Counted from the stretch's first letter, positions 23,643-59,127 are shown. The stretch: DNA of 64,000 nucleotides from Silurus meridionalis (GCF_014805685.1 NC_060887.1:8626463-8690462), one strand, 5' to 3'. Translations and numbers: made by a program. Notes: a model not told the origin generated them from the sequence alone.

Positions 23643-24736
23643 ACAACAAAATTATACAAACCTGAAAAGTAAAAAAAAAAGGCCAGTAACCAAAACAACA
23701 CTAGAAGATTGAAGACCAAGAACCAACGCTTATAAATAAAAAGTAAGCAGAGCGAGAATTGTACGGTAGTAAACAGGGAATGGTGAATCAGGGGGGAAGA
23801 AAACATTTTAAGGCCATAAAAAACTTTACAACCACATTTGTTTGGAAACACTGTTCAGTTATACTATGCTCAAACACCTTTTGGAAGAGGGGTGGACAAC
23901 TAGGCAGGACTACGGGACTTCATTACAGTCAGTGCATTATGGTAAGCTACTACAAGGTAAAAGAGTTTTTTTTTCTTCCCTTTGAATAAAAAAGTAAAGC
24001 TAAAAAACTAGGGCTCACCACTATTACATACTTATTCAGTGATTAAGCAGCACTTTTCTCATATGTTACAACAGCAACCCTGTGAACATCTAAATTCATC
24101 GAGACGAAGAAAGCGACAAGAGAATAAGGCTTTTTCTTCATCTTGGTTTCATCCGAACTCGTATACACCTTTCTCTCGAAAGGCTTTGTTTTAGGTGACT
24201 CGATTGATTGGTATATAAACTTTTGGAGACATTTGTATTAGACTCTAATGTTATAATATTCATTCTATATAAACAAAATCATATTCTTTGTAAAGGAGGG
24301 AGTATTCTACATTGTAACAGGGGGAGGACACTTTATCACCAATCACAAAGGCTGAACCAGAGGAACAAGTCTTATTGGTAAAAAGGGAAAGTGCTTCTTA
24401 TCTATTCTCAAAAGCTCTAATTGCTTAAAATATAGGTACAAACTGTTCCGGGCATCACCTTTAATATAGCTATAATCAGAGTAGCTTACATCAGATTGAA
24501 TTTCGTTTTTGAAAAAAAGAAAGGCCCCGAAATGTGCTTTGAAAAATGAGTCTGAATACATTAGCAAGGCCTTCGAGTTGCCCGGCAGAAAATGTGCATT
24601 AGAAAAGAAAATTCACCAACAAGATCAGAATCACACGCCTTCATATACCACAGGGAAGGGAGAGGGGGTGGGAGGGGTGTTTATATTTTATATATAATAT
24701 ATATACATCAGTATTTCAGGCTACTAATAACTATTG

Positions 24737-24742
24737 TTTATT
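24737..24742 (-). promoter_or_regulatory. Poly(A) signal AATAAA, jarid2 proximal
   Basis: Minus-strand AATAAA about 630 bases after the stop; possible alternative end of the transcript. Confidence 0.35.
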
Positions 24743-25368
24743 GTATCTGACATTAAAGGGGGCTTGATCATAGATGTCTCATACCTTAAATAAAACTATC
24801 CACATGGGTGAGCGCAAGAGAAACAGCCTGCAAAGGCTTTATGGAAGATTTGACACTACAGCACCAGTTCAACACAAATGGTACAGTATAGGATATATTC
24901 ATATTTATGTATATTTATATTTCAATTGAACGCTAAAACAACTTAAAAATCTCTTAAAAAAAAAAAAAAAAACAACAAAAGGAAAAAAAACAAAAAACGC
25001 AATCTCAGTACTAGTGCAAAAAGATTTGTGTGTGTAAGATCAGGCTCCTTAGTGTCACTCAGATGTCAGGTGTTCCTTACTACTTACTACTTAGTTCTTA
25101 GTGTGTGTGTGTGTGTGTCCACCTCCCATACATTCAATTCTTCTTAATGCCTCCTGTTGGGGACTATGCATTCCTGGTACAAAAGTGCCCCAAAAACACT
25201 GTTACATAAAAAACAAAACAAAACAAAAAAAAAACGGTGTTTTCCGAATGTTTCCAGCGCGATGGAAGGAGCGCAGTAGGGACATGGCAAGTGAAATGGA
25301 ACCGGAGTGAACTGGAGAGCCAGCACGGATTGTGACGTCAGGGACGAGGGAATGGTTGGATAGCTTGG

Positions 25369-48075
<22,707 letters not shown>

Positions 48076-48249
48076 CTGATGCACAGGCAAAGAGACATGT
48101 CAGGAGGAAAAGGCTTTTTTTTTTTGCCAAAGAACATTTTTAACAGTTAAAAAAAGAAAAAAGGGGTTTTGATATTTATTGAAATCTCAATAAAGATGTA
48201 TTATGCAAATAAGCTAAATAAACAAGGCTCAGCTATTTATTTGAATAGA

Positions 48250-48665
48250 TATACTGTCAGGCAGATGGACGAAGAGAGGTAAACAGGCAAACTGACAAAA
48301 AAACAGACAAAGAAAACAGAAGGACAAACAGACAGTAACGCAGACTAACAGATAGACAGACAAAAAGACAAAAAGGCAGACAGGGAGACAGACTACTGGA
48401 CAGACAGTCAGGTGACAGGCAGTAAGGCAGACTAACAGGTAGACAGTAAGGTAAACAGACAGACAGTCTGTAAAGCAGACTAAGAGACAGACAGTTAGGT
48501 AGACAAACAGGCAGTCAGTCAAGCAGACTAACAGACAGACAAATAGAGAGGCAGACAGACTAAGAGGCACGCTATCAGACAGACAGACAAATATAGAAGC
48601 AGGCAAAGAGACAGACAGACAGTTTGTCAGAAAGACAGACAGGCCAAGTAAAAGACACACAGACA
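48250..48665 (+). repeat. (GACA)/(CAGA) minisatellite
   Basis: Four hundred bases of interrupted 'cagacaga' with longer units such as 'gcagactaacaga'. It starts about 175 bases upstream (transcript sense) of jarid2 exon 6. A 143-codon open frame on the minus strand (Cys/Leu/Val/Ser-rich) is a by-product of the repeat. Confidence 0.93.
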
Positions 48666-48777
48666 GTGTTAACAGACTCTAGTACCAAAGCAATTAAACA
48701 ACCCACAGAGCACAACAGAAAAACCGAACAATACTCAGTTACAATATAGATGAATAAAACAGACTCTAAACTAGAAT

Positions 48778-48778
<1 letters not shown>

Positions 48779-48820
<42 letters not shown>
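48779..48820. repeat. (TA)n microsatellite
   Basis: About 20 TA repeats in the jarid2 intron. Confidence 0.96.
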
Positions 48821-48825
<5 letters not shown>

Positions 48826-48829
48826 ATAT

Positions 48830-51260
48830 AAAATATCTTATGTTGGTAGACAATTGAGCAACCCATTGTATAGTCTCAGTTTGCAAACACATCAGAGTGC
48901 AACATACATATGCAAGTCCACAAAATTCTTCAGGGTTTAAAAGCAAAATTGCCACACGAAACCTGCAAGATTCTCTCAAGACTGAATAATTTTAGGTACC
49001 ACCACATCTCCAAACCCCAACTTCTGAACACGGCAAGCTCTTTTTCTCATTCTGATTGTGTACTGAATTAGAGCAAAACTACATACACTTAAATCTGTAT
49101 TTCATAATGACGAAATATGCTCTGCCCATTCATCCTGGTGCTCTATGCATTTTTTTCAGCCAAACTGTAACACGTTTTTGCAAGAGATTAAGATATATAC
49201 AAAACATATTTTAGCAGCATAATCCCACTGGTTCCTGATTTTACATCATATACATTAAAACAGTTGTATATATTTTTCTTTCTTTATATGAGTTTTATAT
49301 GAGCTGAAATTGTGACAATACTACCGAAAATCACTTCTGAGATCGGAGAAGGACGTAGTATTTGGTCACTTTTCTCTCAAGAATCGGTGTGTTATGCTAG
49401 CTAACTTATGTAAAAAGAAAAAAAGAATTCAATAGCTTTAATTGTATGGCACATATTTTTAACACAATTAGCTAAGAATATTAAAATGCAAATCAGAATG
49501 CTGAAATCGAACTTGTTCTCTGTACTAGCAGTTAACCAGCCAGCTAGTAGTGTGGATGAGGGCAAAGGGGTCGAGATGTTGTAAATTCCCTTATTTCTTC
49601 CTTAGGTATTAAATAAACTAATGAAAATAAAATCAATAATTAAGTATCATTATTAAATATGTAGCATTATTATTCATCACCACTTTTAGTATGTTCAGTA
49701 CAACAACCTCGTTTAAACACATCTTTTTTGCTGATCTTAAAAATGATCCCGCTAAAATATTAACACAAACACTGACATGCTTTTGGGTTTCACTTTTCTG
49801 ATTAAAAGCTGCTTTTAAGCTTCTCTTGGGACCAACGTTTCACTGACACTGGCTGCTTTTCAGCCAACAATGCACATAAAAAGTCATATCTGGATCAGTA
49901 GCTTACTGCAAAGAAACAAAAAAAAAACCCACAAAAAAACACTAAAGAAAGTGGCTGCCATTTCTTTATGGAGCACTGCGGCACTAAACTGTCAATTTCA
50001 TTATGTTTCAAACAGAGCTGCCTTTCGGAGCCTTTCAGTGTCACATGCAGGTACATGCAGTGCGGCAATGACGAGAGGAACACACTCTATCCAGCCCGGG
50101 ATAAAAGAGAGGTCCTGTCTCGGAACGAATATAAAGTAGCCTGAAAGGGAAAAATAAAAGAATGCAGCTATGAGAATGAAATGCAATCCTATGCTGTAGA
50201 GCATGGGTGTAATGCAAGCGGTCGAATCCATGCGAGATTAAAGTGTCCGTGTGAATGGATTGGTGTGTGTGTGCAGCTCGTTTGACATGTACAGTGTGTG
50301 GAGGAGAATCAGATGACCACCGTGTCGAATTACAAGGCTGATTGTGCTGAGTGGGCAACGGAGTTCATGTGGGAGACCGAACGAGGCACATACAACATGG
50401 AGTGAAACAAACTCTAGACTTAATTAGTAAATATTCATCACTACATTTCCGTGAACTCGGTGCTGAACATGCACAGGATGATACATGGTAATCATGTGAC
50501 TTCTTTACTCCTAAACCATTTTTAGTAAATTTGGAATGAACTACAGGCAATTGAGATTATAGGGATACAATTTCATAATAATCAAAAGTACTGTTAGCAT
50601 TTTCTAAGCTAACTGGCTCATTTTACATATAAGTGCTGTACCTAATAGTTTCCAGTTCAAGCAATCAAGCAAAGTTTGTGAGACCGAACTAAAGGTTTCC
50701 AAGAGAAGTTCCAAAAACATCTACCGGAGTGCAGTGGCACTTTAAAGATTATGCACCGTTATCTATGATCCTGAATGTGGGCTTTGTGTTGCTTATCAAA
50801 TGCAACATGTTGGCACTTTTACCTAGCAGTGAAGACAGATTGGTGCAGGTCAAGCCAAAAAATTAAGAAAAAATACCTCACAGCCCCCTCACACAGTATG
50901 ACAACAATACAAAGGTTCTTCATCTGTATGCCACTCTCTTACACACTCATCCTGTCTCGAATACACAAGAAACAAGAATTTGTTCATGGGTAGCAACTTT
51001 TATAAATCATACTCTAATATACCAATTAAAACAATATACATACCTTTCTCTAAATATGTAATGAATAATGAGGAAAGTGGGTTCTTCTCATTTGCCATCC
51101 CATCAATGGCACTAGTCATTAGTGTCAATGTAAATCCCACCTTCTTCAGTTTGACTGGCTGATTTGGACAAATTGACAGCGATGAGTGGGACTGCACTTT
51201 CTTATAACGTCATCTTATTTTGCATTTTGAGCTGATTTGGGATACAGGGCTAATAACAGT
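48830..51260. other. jarid2 intron, mostly low-copy-looking
   Basis: I searched the minus strand here for the missing jarid2 N-terminal exons and saw none. 50040-50400 is relatively GC-rich with open frames on the minus strand, but these match nothing I recognise and lack suitable splice sites. Confidence 0.45.
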
Positions 51261-51261
51261 C

Positions 51262-52705
51262 CCCTTCAAAAGTATTGGAACAGCAAACCTTTTGACTTGC
51301 TATACACTTAAATATAAGAGTCTGTGCCATGATCACCTCGGATTCTTGTTCTTGGCTGACAGGAGTGGAACCTGACGTCTCCTGCTCTTGTAGCTTATCT
51401 AACTCAGGGTTTGATGTGTTGTGCATTCTGCACTGAGCTTCCACCACATAATTAGCTGATAACCGGCAAATACCGTGAAAGTGGGGGTATATCTAAACGT
51501 GTTAAATAATGTAGAACGTGGCACCTAAATATAAATAGCATTTGTAAAATATTTGTCGAATTCAGGTTTAATCATAACATAGAAACAGCACTGGTTAAAG
51601 TGGTGAATGACCTGCTATGGGCCTCTGGTCAGGGTTGTGTCACTGGGGTTGTTGGTGTTGCTAGGGCTTAGTTCAGCTTTGACACTATTGATCATAGTAT
51701 TCTCCATGCTTGACCAGAAAATGTTGTTAAGAGTTCAGGGAATGGCCCTCTTTAGGCTCAGGTCTTATCTTTTTTGTTGTAGGCACACTGTTTTTCCCTT
51801 GTATATGATAATGACATACAATTATAGCAAAGCCAGATGAGAGACACCAAATAATAAAGTTGAGGAATGCATAAAGGACATAAGACAAGTCTTAACTACT
51901 TTTCTACTTAATTCTGCCAGAATTACCTGTACTAAGGTCACATGCAGCTAGAAGTAAGAATTTTATATCTGTTGCATCATGTGCAGCAAAAAAAACACCT
52001 TGGTGTGATTGTTGACTCATTTCGGGCTCATGTAGAGATCATTATTGTTGGGGATTCTTATATAGCCTTCTTTCATCAAAAAAATATTGCTAAAATAAAA
52101 AATATACTGACCCTACACAATGCAAATAAAGTAGTTCTTGCTTTTTGTTACCTGTATTATCAATTACTGGGAACACGTAATGTCTGAATGTTCTAGTATG
52201 TGCACGAACAAGCTCCGGTTAGTCCAGAATGCAGCTGCAAAATGTTCTTCCTAGAGTTAAAAGACTCTACCTTAGTCAGCTTGTTTGAGCTCCCAAACAG
52301 GACTCAAAACTGTTTTGCATTGAATATTAAACTGACATATGAAGCACCAATGGTCTCATGTGGAGTGCTCGGCGAATATCTGATCTAATCGATCTGCCAC
52401 AACTTCTACAATCAAAAGGGCAACAATCAATTTTCACTCTTTTCGCAGACATTTGGCACTATTCATAGTTTAAACATTTAAACAGGCCACACCTGTGTAA
52501 CAAGAAACGCCATTCGGTCACAGGTACCAATATTTCTGATCGTTTGAAAATGTGTGGATCAAACAAAATATATTAGGACATGATGTATTAGGACATTGCA
52601 TTCTGTTTCATAATCTCATACTCATCTCCTCAAAGTAAATGTCAGCATACCTAGAAAAAAATAAAAGAATTGGCCTTTCTGTTCCATTACTTTTGGAAGA
52701 GAATG
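51262..52705. mobile_element. TIR DNA element split by a LINE fragment
   Basis: The left end 'caaaagtattggaacagc' at 51268 and the right end 'ctgttccattacttttggaa' at 52680 are inverted, like the ends of 33125-34140. Between them 51600-52420 is LINE sequence, listed separately, so the LINE seems to have landed inside the DNA element. Confidence 0.6.
51600..52420 (+). mobile_element. Non-LTR retrotransposon reverse-transcriptase remnant
   Basis: Broken frames read in order: VNDLLWASGQG, (A)FSFDTIDHSIL (the palm motif before the catalytic Asp pair), KKHLGVIVDS, AFFHQKNIAKIKNILTLHNA, APVSPECSC and ALNIKLTYEAPMV. This order is typical of L2/Rex1-clade fish LINEs. Heavily mutated and internally deleted. 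Confidence 0.75.
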
Positions 52706-54940
52706 TATGCCTAATTAAGCATTATATTGTTCCTTGTTTAGTTCATTTTTGTATGACCTTGTAGTCTATGCATTTAAAGGTCTATTATATCATCTAAGTG
52801 TATTACTGTATTATTATTTATGTAATTGTATTATTACTAATTGTATAATATTGTGTGTGGAACAAATCGGTTTCACAATATATCCCCTACTGCTAAGCAT
52901 TTCTTCTAATAATGTTCATTATTTTAACTACATATATATGTAAAGTTTGTATAAATGTAGTAAAATGGTTCCTGTTTTTATTGTTATCTGAGACATTCTC
53001 TAGGTCGCACACCCTAAAGATAAAGAAAACTGTTCTGTGTTACAGAGAAATCTCTCTTCACGTTTGTTGAACGCCCATTTTGTCATTTTAGCAACACCAA
53101 GGGTTTCACTGTGTGTTGAGGACAGCCAGGCATGCATATAGGAATGCTCTTTGCCTCGTTCACTTTATGAAGACAGTGACCTTGTTTATATGTATATTTC
53201 AATAATACAAATACATTCATTTTAACTGCAGACACACAATTCAGTTTGATACACACTATCAAGTCAAATAGCTGACGTTTGTTGATCTCACTAACTGAAT
53301 TTTCCACCTGTGTGTTTTAACGAGTCTTAAACAATGTCCAACTCAGCACAAATATGCTTCACAACCAGACAAGAAACATCTTTGACAAGAAACAAGTGCA
53401 GGACACTTTGCTCAGCAGTCAATATTCATGTGATATTCTGGTGAATATCAAAATCTAAGGTAACTTTTTTCATTTATTCATCTTCATTAAGCAATTTATC
53501 CTAATCAGGATCATGGCAGATCTGGATTTAATCCCAGAAACACTGGGCATGGAGCAGGAATGCTCTCTAGATGTGTGCGGCCCCACAGGCACTTCAGCAT
53601 AGTCAATTACCAAGTGTTAGGTAGGTAAGAGATAACCAGAGAACCCAAAGGAAACCCAAGTAGACACACAGACAGTAACCCAAACTCTAAGGAGACATTA
53701 CAACCTGCTCCAACCCCAAGGCCTACATTACAGTTCTGGATTCACATTCCATATCGTCCTTGTAATACTACTACTACTTTAATAAGCTTCATTTATAACA
53801 TAATATGCTTAATTTTCACACAGGATCATGTTTTGGACCAATAGCACTTGTCAGCCCATGACTTGTTACTTCTCAACTATGAACGTAATCACGTTTAAAG
53901 CTTTACATGGTCACTATTCTTCAATTCAAATCGCTTTACGCTATGCCAAATGCGGTCAATGCAGAAAACATTTGCTCAATCTGTTTGCGTGATCGGTGGA
54001 ATTATTCGATTGCAGGCTACAGGCGCACACTGCTTACAAAACACGAACAAGAGTTTCATCTGAGAATTAAATCCCTACTCATGATTCCTCAAATGTAGTG
54101 TGGGAGTTTTTAATACTTTTAATGCAAGCACATAAATGTTTGTTCAGAGGTGTAACTGTGTCCAATTTCATGAATGTGTTTCTGGATGTCTATCGGGAAA
54201 AATTGTTTAAAAGAAATCCCTAAAGTCATACACGGCTAATTAATTAAAGTGCACTTGCAATGTACACCGACCAGGACACATTAGAGTTTCATCTTTAATA
54301 CATTAAAGATATTTCCAAATCGTCCAAATGTAATCATGTGTATTTTCAGTTTACACACCCACAAAGTGCTCTGTGCTGTTTTCAACATGAACGGCCGAAG
54401 GTTAAGTAAATTGCTTGTCTGCCTGAGATGCTCATGGGGAATTTTTTTAAGGACTATAAAAAGAAAACACATATACTTGAAGACATGTTGCATAAATGGA
54501 ACACAGAGTTCCTGCTAAAGTTCATAGAGACGTCCATGGAGAGTTAACATACAGAAGCCATCTGCATATCTTACAACTCTTTGACCCAGCAGGATTCTCA
54601 TAACAACAGTAGTTATTAGTATCATAAAATGCACTAACCATGCCCCCTCCCCCCCAGTAGTTACAACTGGGTTGTGAGTAATAAATTAAGTTGCAAACAC
54701 CACAATGCAGCAGAGTCTGACTCAGAAAACAGAACTGATATACATACCTCCAGGGCATACAGTGTCCCACTGACCTATTGACAGTGGCGTAAGTATAATA
54801 CTATGCAGTCAAGTACTGAATAAAAAAAGTCATTTTAGTTCTTCCAACTTTAAATACTGATTAATGATCGCCACTTGTCACAATGAATGGAAGGTTTCTG
54901 TGCTGATTCTCATACTGTTTTTGCCTATTAATACTTGACA
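52706..54940. other. jarid2 intron
   Basis: 53480-53740 is a degenerate inverted copy of a common teleost repeat ('gaacccaaaggaaacccaag'). 54110-54540 is repeat-free and is mentioned as a candidate regulatory stretch. No exon found. Confidence 0.5.
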
Positions 54941-54960
54941 TATGTCTGTTTTTCAACATT

Positions 54961-55335
54961 ATATATATATATATACACACAGTACAGACCAAATACAGTA
55001 CATACATACAGTACAGACCAAATACAGTACATACATACAGTACAGACCAAAAGTTTGGACACACCTTGTGTGTCAAACTTTAGTCTGTACTGTGTGTATA
55101 TATTATATATACACAGTACAGACCAAATACAGTACATACATACAGTACAGACCAAAAGTTTGGACACACCTTGTGTGTCAAACTTTAGTCTGTACTGTGT
55201 GTATATATTATATATACACAGTACAGACCAAATACAGTACATACATACAGTACAGACCAAAAGTTTATATATATTATATATATACACACAGTACAGACCA
55301 AATACAGTACATACATACAGTACAGACCAAAAGTT

Positions 55336-55396
<61 letters not shown>

Positions 55397-55400
55397 GCAC
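54961..55400. repeat. 105-bp tandem array made of transposon ends
   Basis: The unit contains 'cagtacagaccaaaagtttg' followed by an inverted partner 'caaactttagtctgtactg' and a TA-rich spacer. Corresponding points lie at 55051, 55156 and 55261 (spacing 105). It ends in (TA)n at 55337-55396. The unit is the terminus of the Tc1 family found at 58258-58530. Long open frames on both strands here are by-products of the repeat. Confidence 0.92.
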
Positions 55401-55754
55401 ACATTTTTACTACAGATGCGGGTTGTGAGCTTTGACTAGTGCGCTCTGAACATCCAATCAATGGACGTGAAAATGCGGACGTTATTGTGTACCTGCTAAA
55501 TAGCCCCAGTGCAGTAAACTCGAAATCTGATTGGTTAAAGCAACAGCTTTATGCAACGTGTATTTTACACTATATGCACCTGCAGTGCAAATTATAAAGG
55601 CTCATGGAGATTGCTTTAATCGAATAGATTATTGGGAATAATTAAATACGTATTCACAGACAAAGGTTTATTATAAATACAAGGACGGAGATGCTCCTGC
55701 ACTCTCAACACAACTTACAAAGTCAAGGAGGCCCAACAGTTTCTCTAGAGGGAT

Positions 55755-56020
55755 TATCTAGAGCAGGGTTTTCAACCGGTGGTCCAGCCCCTGGTGGTCC
55801 GCGGCGGCATTGCATGTGGTCCGGGACAGCCTACATAATTTCACTATTAAAATCACTTTTTCCATAATTTATTTTTCCAAACATTTCCAGAATATTTGCA
55901 CATTAGTGGGAAAACTGAATTTAATGAAAATATCTAAAATATTCAAACTGACACAGGATAAACTGACAGTGTTTGGCAGTATGTTTTAGTGAACAATACA
56001 ATTTTTTTTTTTTCTTTTTT
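55755..56020. mobile_element. hAT-like element fragment
   Basis: 'gggttttcaaccggtggtcc' then 'cctggtggtccgcggcggca' matches the start of common vertebrate hAT elements. Confidence 0.5.
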
Positions 56021-56589
56021 TAAGCTTGAAGAAATGCCAAAAGTAATGGAATGACAATCATCTAGATGGGAAGTGAACAAGGCATGAAGCTGTAATTCAG
56101 TAGTAGGAGAGAGTGAACGATGGAGTCTGAAGATAATGCACAGTTGAATAGAGGCAGCATACGTGACTGACCTGATACAGGGCCCAACAAAACCGACTGA
56201 AACGTTTTCAATTGAGGAAAAAACCTTTGTCCTGAAAACTAGCTAAGGGTTTTGATACCAATAAGTATATATTAAGCTTTTATTGCCACTGAGTCATTCA
56301 GGTTTCTATGTCCATCAGTAAGGAATAGAGTTGAGGGCAAAGCCTGTGAGTGAAGGCCTGTGAGGCCTCTGGTTCTCAGAGATGTAAAGTTATATACCTT
56401 CTTTTTAAAGTTGAGTGAAGACTAAGACAAAGTAGAATAGCCAGGAATCCAGGAATCGGTTCAATACAATGAAGAAAATGACAGCCTGAAGGGTGCAAGG
56501 AAGAGGTTGGAGTTCAGATATAGTTGCTATGACAACATGTTCAAGAACTTAAAATGGAAGTCTGGAATTAGGATGGAGGAGGAAATGGA

Positions 56590-57165
56590 ATGTTAATCCA
56601 ATGGCATGGGGCAGAGTGGAATACATGAAGGATTACACCAATAACAGACCGTTGTGAGTCGGTGTGAATAAATGAATAAAGATGAGGTAATGCTGAAAAT
56701 ATTTGAGGTGGATACAAAAGTTTTCCAAAAGAGGAAACAATTCTTGGTTGTTTTTCCTAAATTCTTTAGTAATAAAAAATATATACACCACATTTTCAAG
56801 TAATAGGCGAGTTTGACAGTGGTTAATGCATTTTTGTACCGAGCCAGATGGAATAGTATTGTAATGGGACAAGACTAAAGTTCAATTCTTGAGGTCAACA
56901 ACGAGTGTTTAGATTTGGAGAAAATGGACCACGCATGAGAACTTTATGTGCAGAGAAGGAACGCTGAAGTCAAGTGAGAAAGATGGCGCAGTGCAGTAAC
57001 AGCGCAAAAAAACAGTCGAGCGGCTCATGGAGCAGGGTGGAGAATGTACATGCTGAGAAATGTCAGAAGATTGCAGAAGTGGCAGGAAGTCAGCAGCCAA
57101 AGGGCAAGTAGTAGAATCAAAATAGCTATTGAAACCACCAATGAGTAATGCGTTTGGCACATAAA
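56590..57165 (-). mobile_element. Non-LTR retrotransposon endonuclease remnant
   Basis: On the minus strand it reads LLIGGFNSYFDSTTCPLAAD followed by FLPLLQSSDISQHVHSP. This is the endonuclease block usually written GDFN-x-H-x-D, with Asp to Gly here. Later fragments (LSHYNTIPSG) fit the SDH(N) motif region. Frames are broken. Confidence 0.65.
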
Positions 57166-57664
57166 TAGATGTTAAATAAGTTGATATATCCTAAAGCAAA
57201 TATAACCACATTTTAGGAATAAAAGAAAAAAAAATAGGAGAACACATAAGTCAACAGGGTTTATCTATATGTCAGATTGATACAAATCTGCTACCAGTCC
57301 ACCTTCATGACTGCTAACTGATTTACACAGATACAAAAGACTGTGTGGAATGCCTTAATCAAATGTGCAAAGTCATTAGGTTGTCGCCAGGTCTCGTCAA
57401 ATATAAAATGTCTAGATAGAAATGACAAATAAGGCGATTAAAGAAAGCGATTTCCTGCTTAGCAAGTACACAATGAAGTGCTATCATTACTGAAGAGGTG
57501 ATCTGAGAAGCAGATTCCAAAATATGAGGAAACAGACACAGATTTTCACCGGCAGGATAATAGGGACGGCACTCGCCAGTTCATTGTTGTTGTTAGAGAG
57601 GAATTTGTATTTTATTTTAATCCCACCCATGGCTGCAGTGATTATTTCCTTTCGCACCTGCGTA

Positions 57665-58250
57665 TTATTTTTTTATATACACTTTATAGCCAAAAGAATT
57701 GGGACACTGGACTTTTTCCAGCCATATATAATTATTCCACGAACTGTTACCACGAAGTTAGAGATACACAATTGTACAGGATGTCTTTGGTAGCATTAAA
57801 TATTCCCTTAACTTGAACTCGTAGACTCGAACCTGTTCCAGCCTGACAATGCCATTGTGCACAAATGAAGATCTGGCTTACATGGGTCAGAGTGGAATAT
57901 CTGGAGTGGCCTGCTATAGAGCTCTGACCACATCTTTGTTATGACTTGCAATGCTGTCTGCACCCCAGGCCTCCACACCTTACATCAGTACCTTTACATT
58001 GACGGCATCTGGCAGACGCTGTTATCCAGAGCGACTTACAACTTGGCAGTTGACTGTTAAGGGGCTTGCTTAAGGGCCCAGCAGTTAAAGCTTGGTGGTG
58101 TTGAGATTTAAACTTTTGACCTTCTGATCCATGTCTAATGTCTTATCCACTGAACGACCGCCTGTCCCCAGTACCTAACTTACCTACTGATGCCCTTGTG
58201 GCTGAATGAGCACAAATCTTCACAAGCACATTCCAAAATCTATTAAATAT
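57665..58250. mobile_element. Tc1-derived MITE carrying a nested SINE-like insert
   Basis: Begins 'actttatagccaaaagaatt', 'gggacactgg'. The right part 'cttcacaagcacattccaaa' matches the MITEs at 5113 and 9885. The insert at 57985-58170 interrupts it. Confidence 0.65.
57985..58170 (-). repeat. SINE-like element, inverted, with short target duplication
   Basis: 'cggcatctggcagacgctgt', 'tatccagagcgacttacaac' and 'cttaagggcccagcagttaa' mark a widespread teleost SINE-like family. It is flanked by CAGTACC on both sides (57985-57991 and 58169-58175), a probable target-site duplication. Confidence 0.7.
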
Positions 58251-58257
58251 TAATACA

Positions 58258-58530
58258 TACAGTACATACATACAGTACAGACTAAAAGTTTGGACACACC
58301 TGCTCATTCAAAGAGTTTTCTTTATTTTCATGACTATGAAAATTGTAGATTCACATTGAAGGCATCAAAACTATGAATTAACACGTGGAATTATATATGG
58401 AATTATATACATAACAAAAAGTGAACTGAAAATATGTCATATTGTAGGTTCTTCAAAGTAGGCATCAAGAGAATGCCAAGAGTGTGTAAAGCTGTTATTC
58501 ATGCTAAGGAGGATTTAAAAAATAATAAAT
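58258..58530. mobile_element. Internally deleted Tc1 element
   Basis: The left end 'cagactaaaagtttggacac' is at 58279. Internal pieces 'aggcatcaaaactatgaatt' and 'gagaatgccaagagtgtgta' belong to a common fish Tc1 family. Its terminus is the building block of the array at 54961-55400. Confidence 0.7.
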
Positions 58531-59127
58531 GCAACATCTGTACATTTATTGATTTGTTTGGTCAAAGTAAATCTTTAATCCATTAAATTACCTAACAAAA
58601 GAGCATGCATGTGTCGCTCAGGTGTTTCCAGGCGTGTACAGGATATGATAATCTTATTAAAAATATTACATGTTGATCCAACTGCATATGGTGAACAAAT
58701 ATGTGTAGGAGTGTGCAGTTTTTAGCTTCAGAAAGGCAGTACAGTTGGTTTGGTTTGCTAATAAAAGCAAGGTTTCTTTTCTCAACCACAAAAAAAGGTT
58801 CTCAGTACGAATACAATCCATTTTTGTTTGCATTATTTACTTGCAAGCGAAATGCAATCTTCGAGTTACACGGGGAAGTGTTATTTTGTAGTATTAAAAT
58901 GACAGGATGGTGTATGACAATAAAAGAAAACCAGTATCAATTAATATTTGCTTTGCAAAAAGGATCCGCAGGATTATATCATTTAAGAATGAAAAGGGTG
59001 GGTTAGATCTTCAGGCAAAACAAACTGGCGGTTTGACGATCTGTTAACAAGTGCAAGCTTTTATGGAATTTCAGTGGAGAAGGGTTTTGGCGGTAATAAA
59101 GGATATGAAGGGTGTGGGGACACTTAC

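Larger units (their letters stand above)
23620..25368 (-). other. jarid2 probable 3' UTR
   Basis: About 1.7 kb downstream of the jarid2 stop, free of the interspersed repeats that flank it on both sides, with AATAAA signals on the minus strand near its far end (23637-23642) and in its middle (24737-24742). Human JARID2 also has a long 3' UTR. The extent is inferred. Confidence 0.6.

Noticed and set aside
48229..48660. 143-codon Cys/Leu/Val-rich open frame resembling a membrane protein
   Set aside because: It is translation of the CAGA/GACA minisatellite.
51250..51447. Glu/Ser/Gln-rich minus-strand frame as a missing jarid2 exon
   Set aside because: It does not match the expected JARID2 N-terminal sequence and overlaps the end of a DNA transposon.
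54928..55461. 166- and 177-codon open frames with YIYIY runs on both strands
   Set aside because: They are translations of TA-rich tandem repeats and transposon ends.
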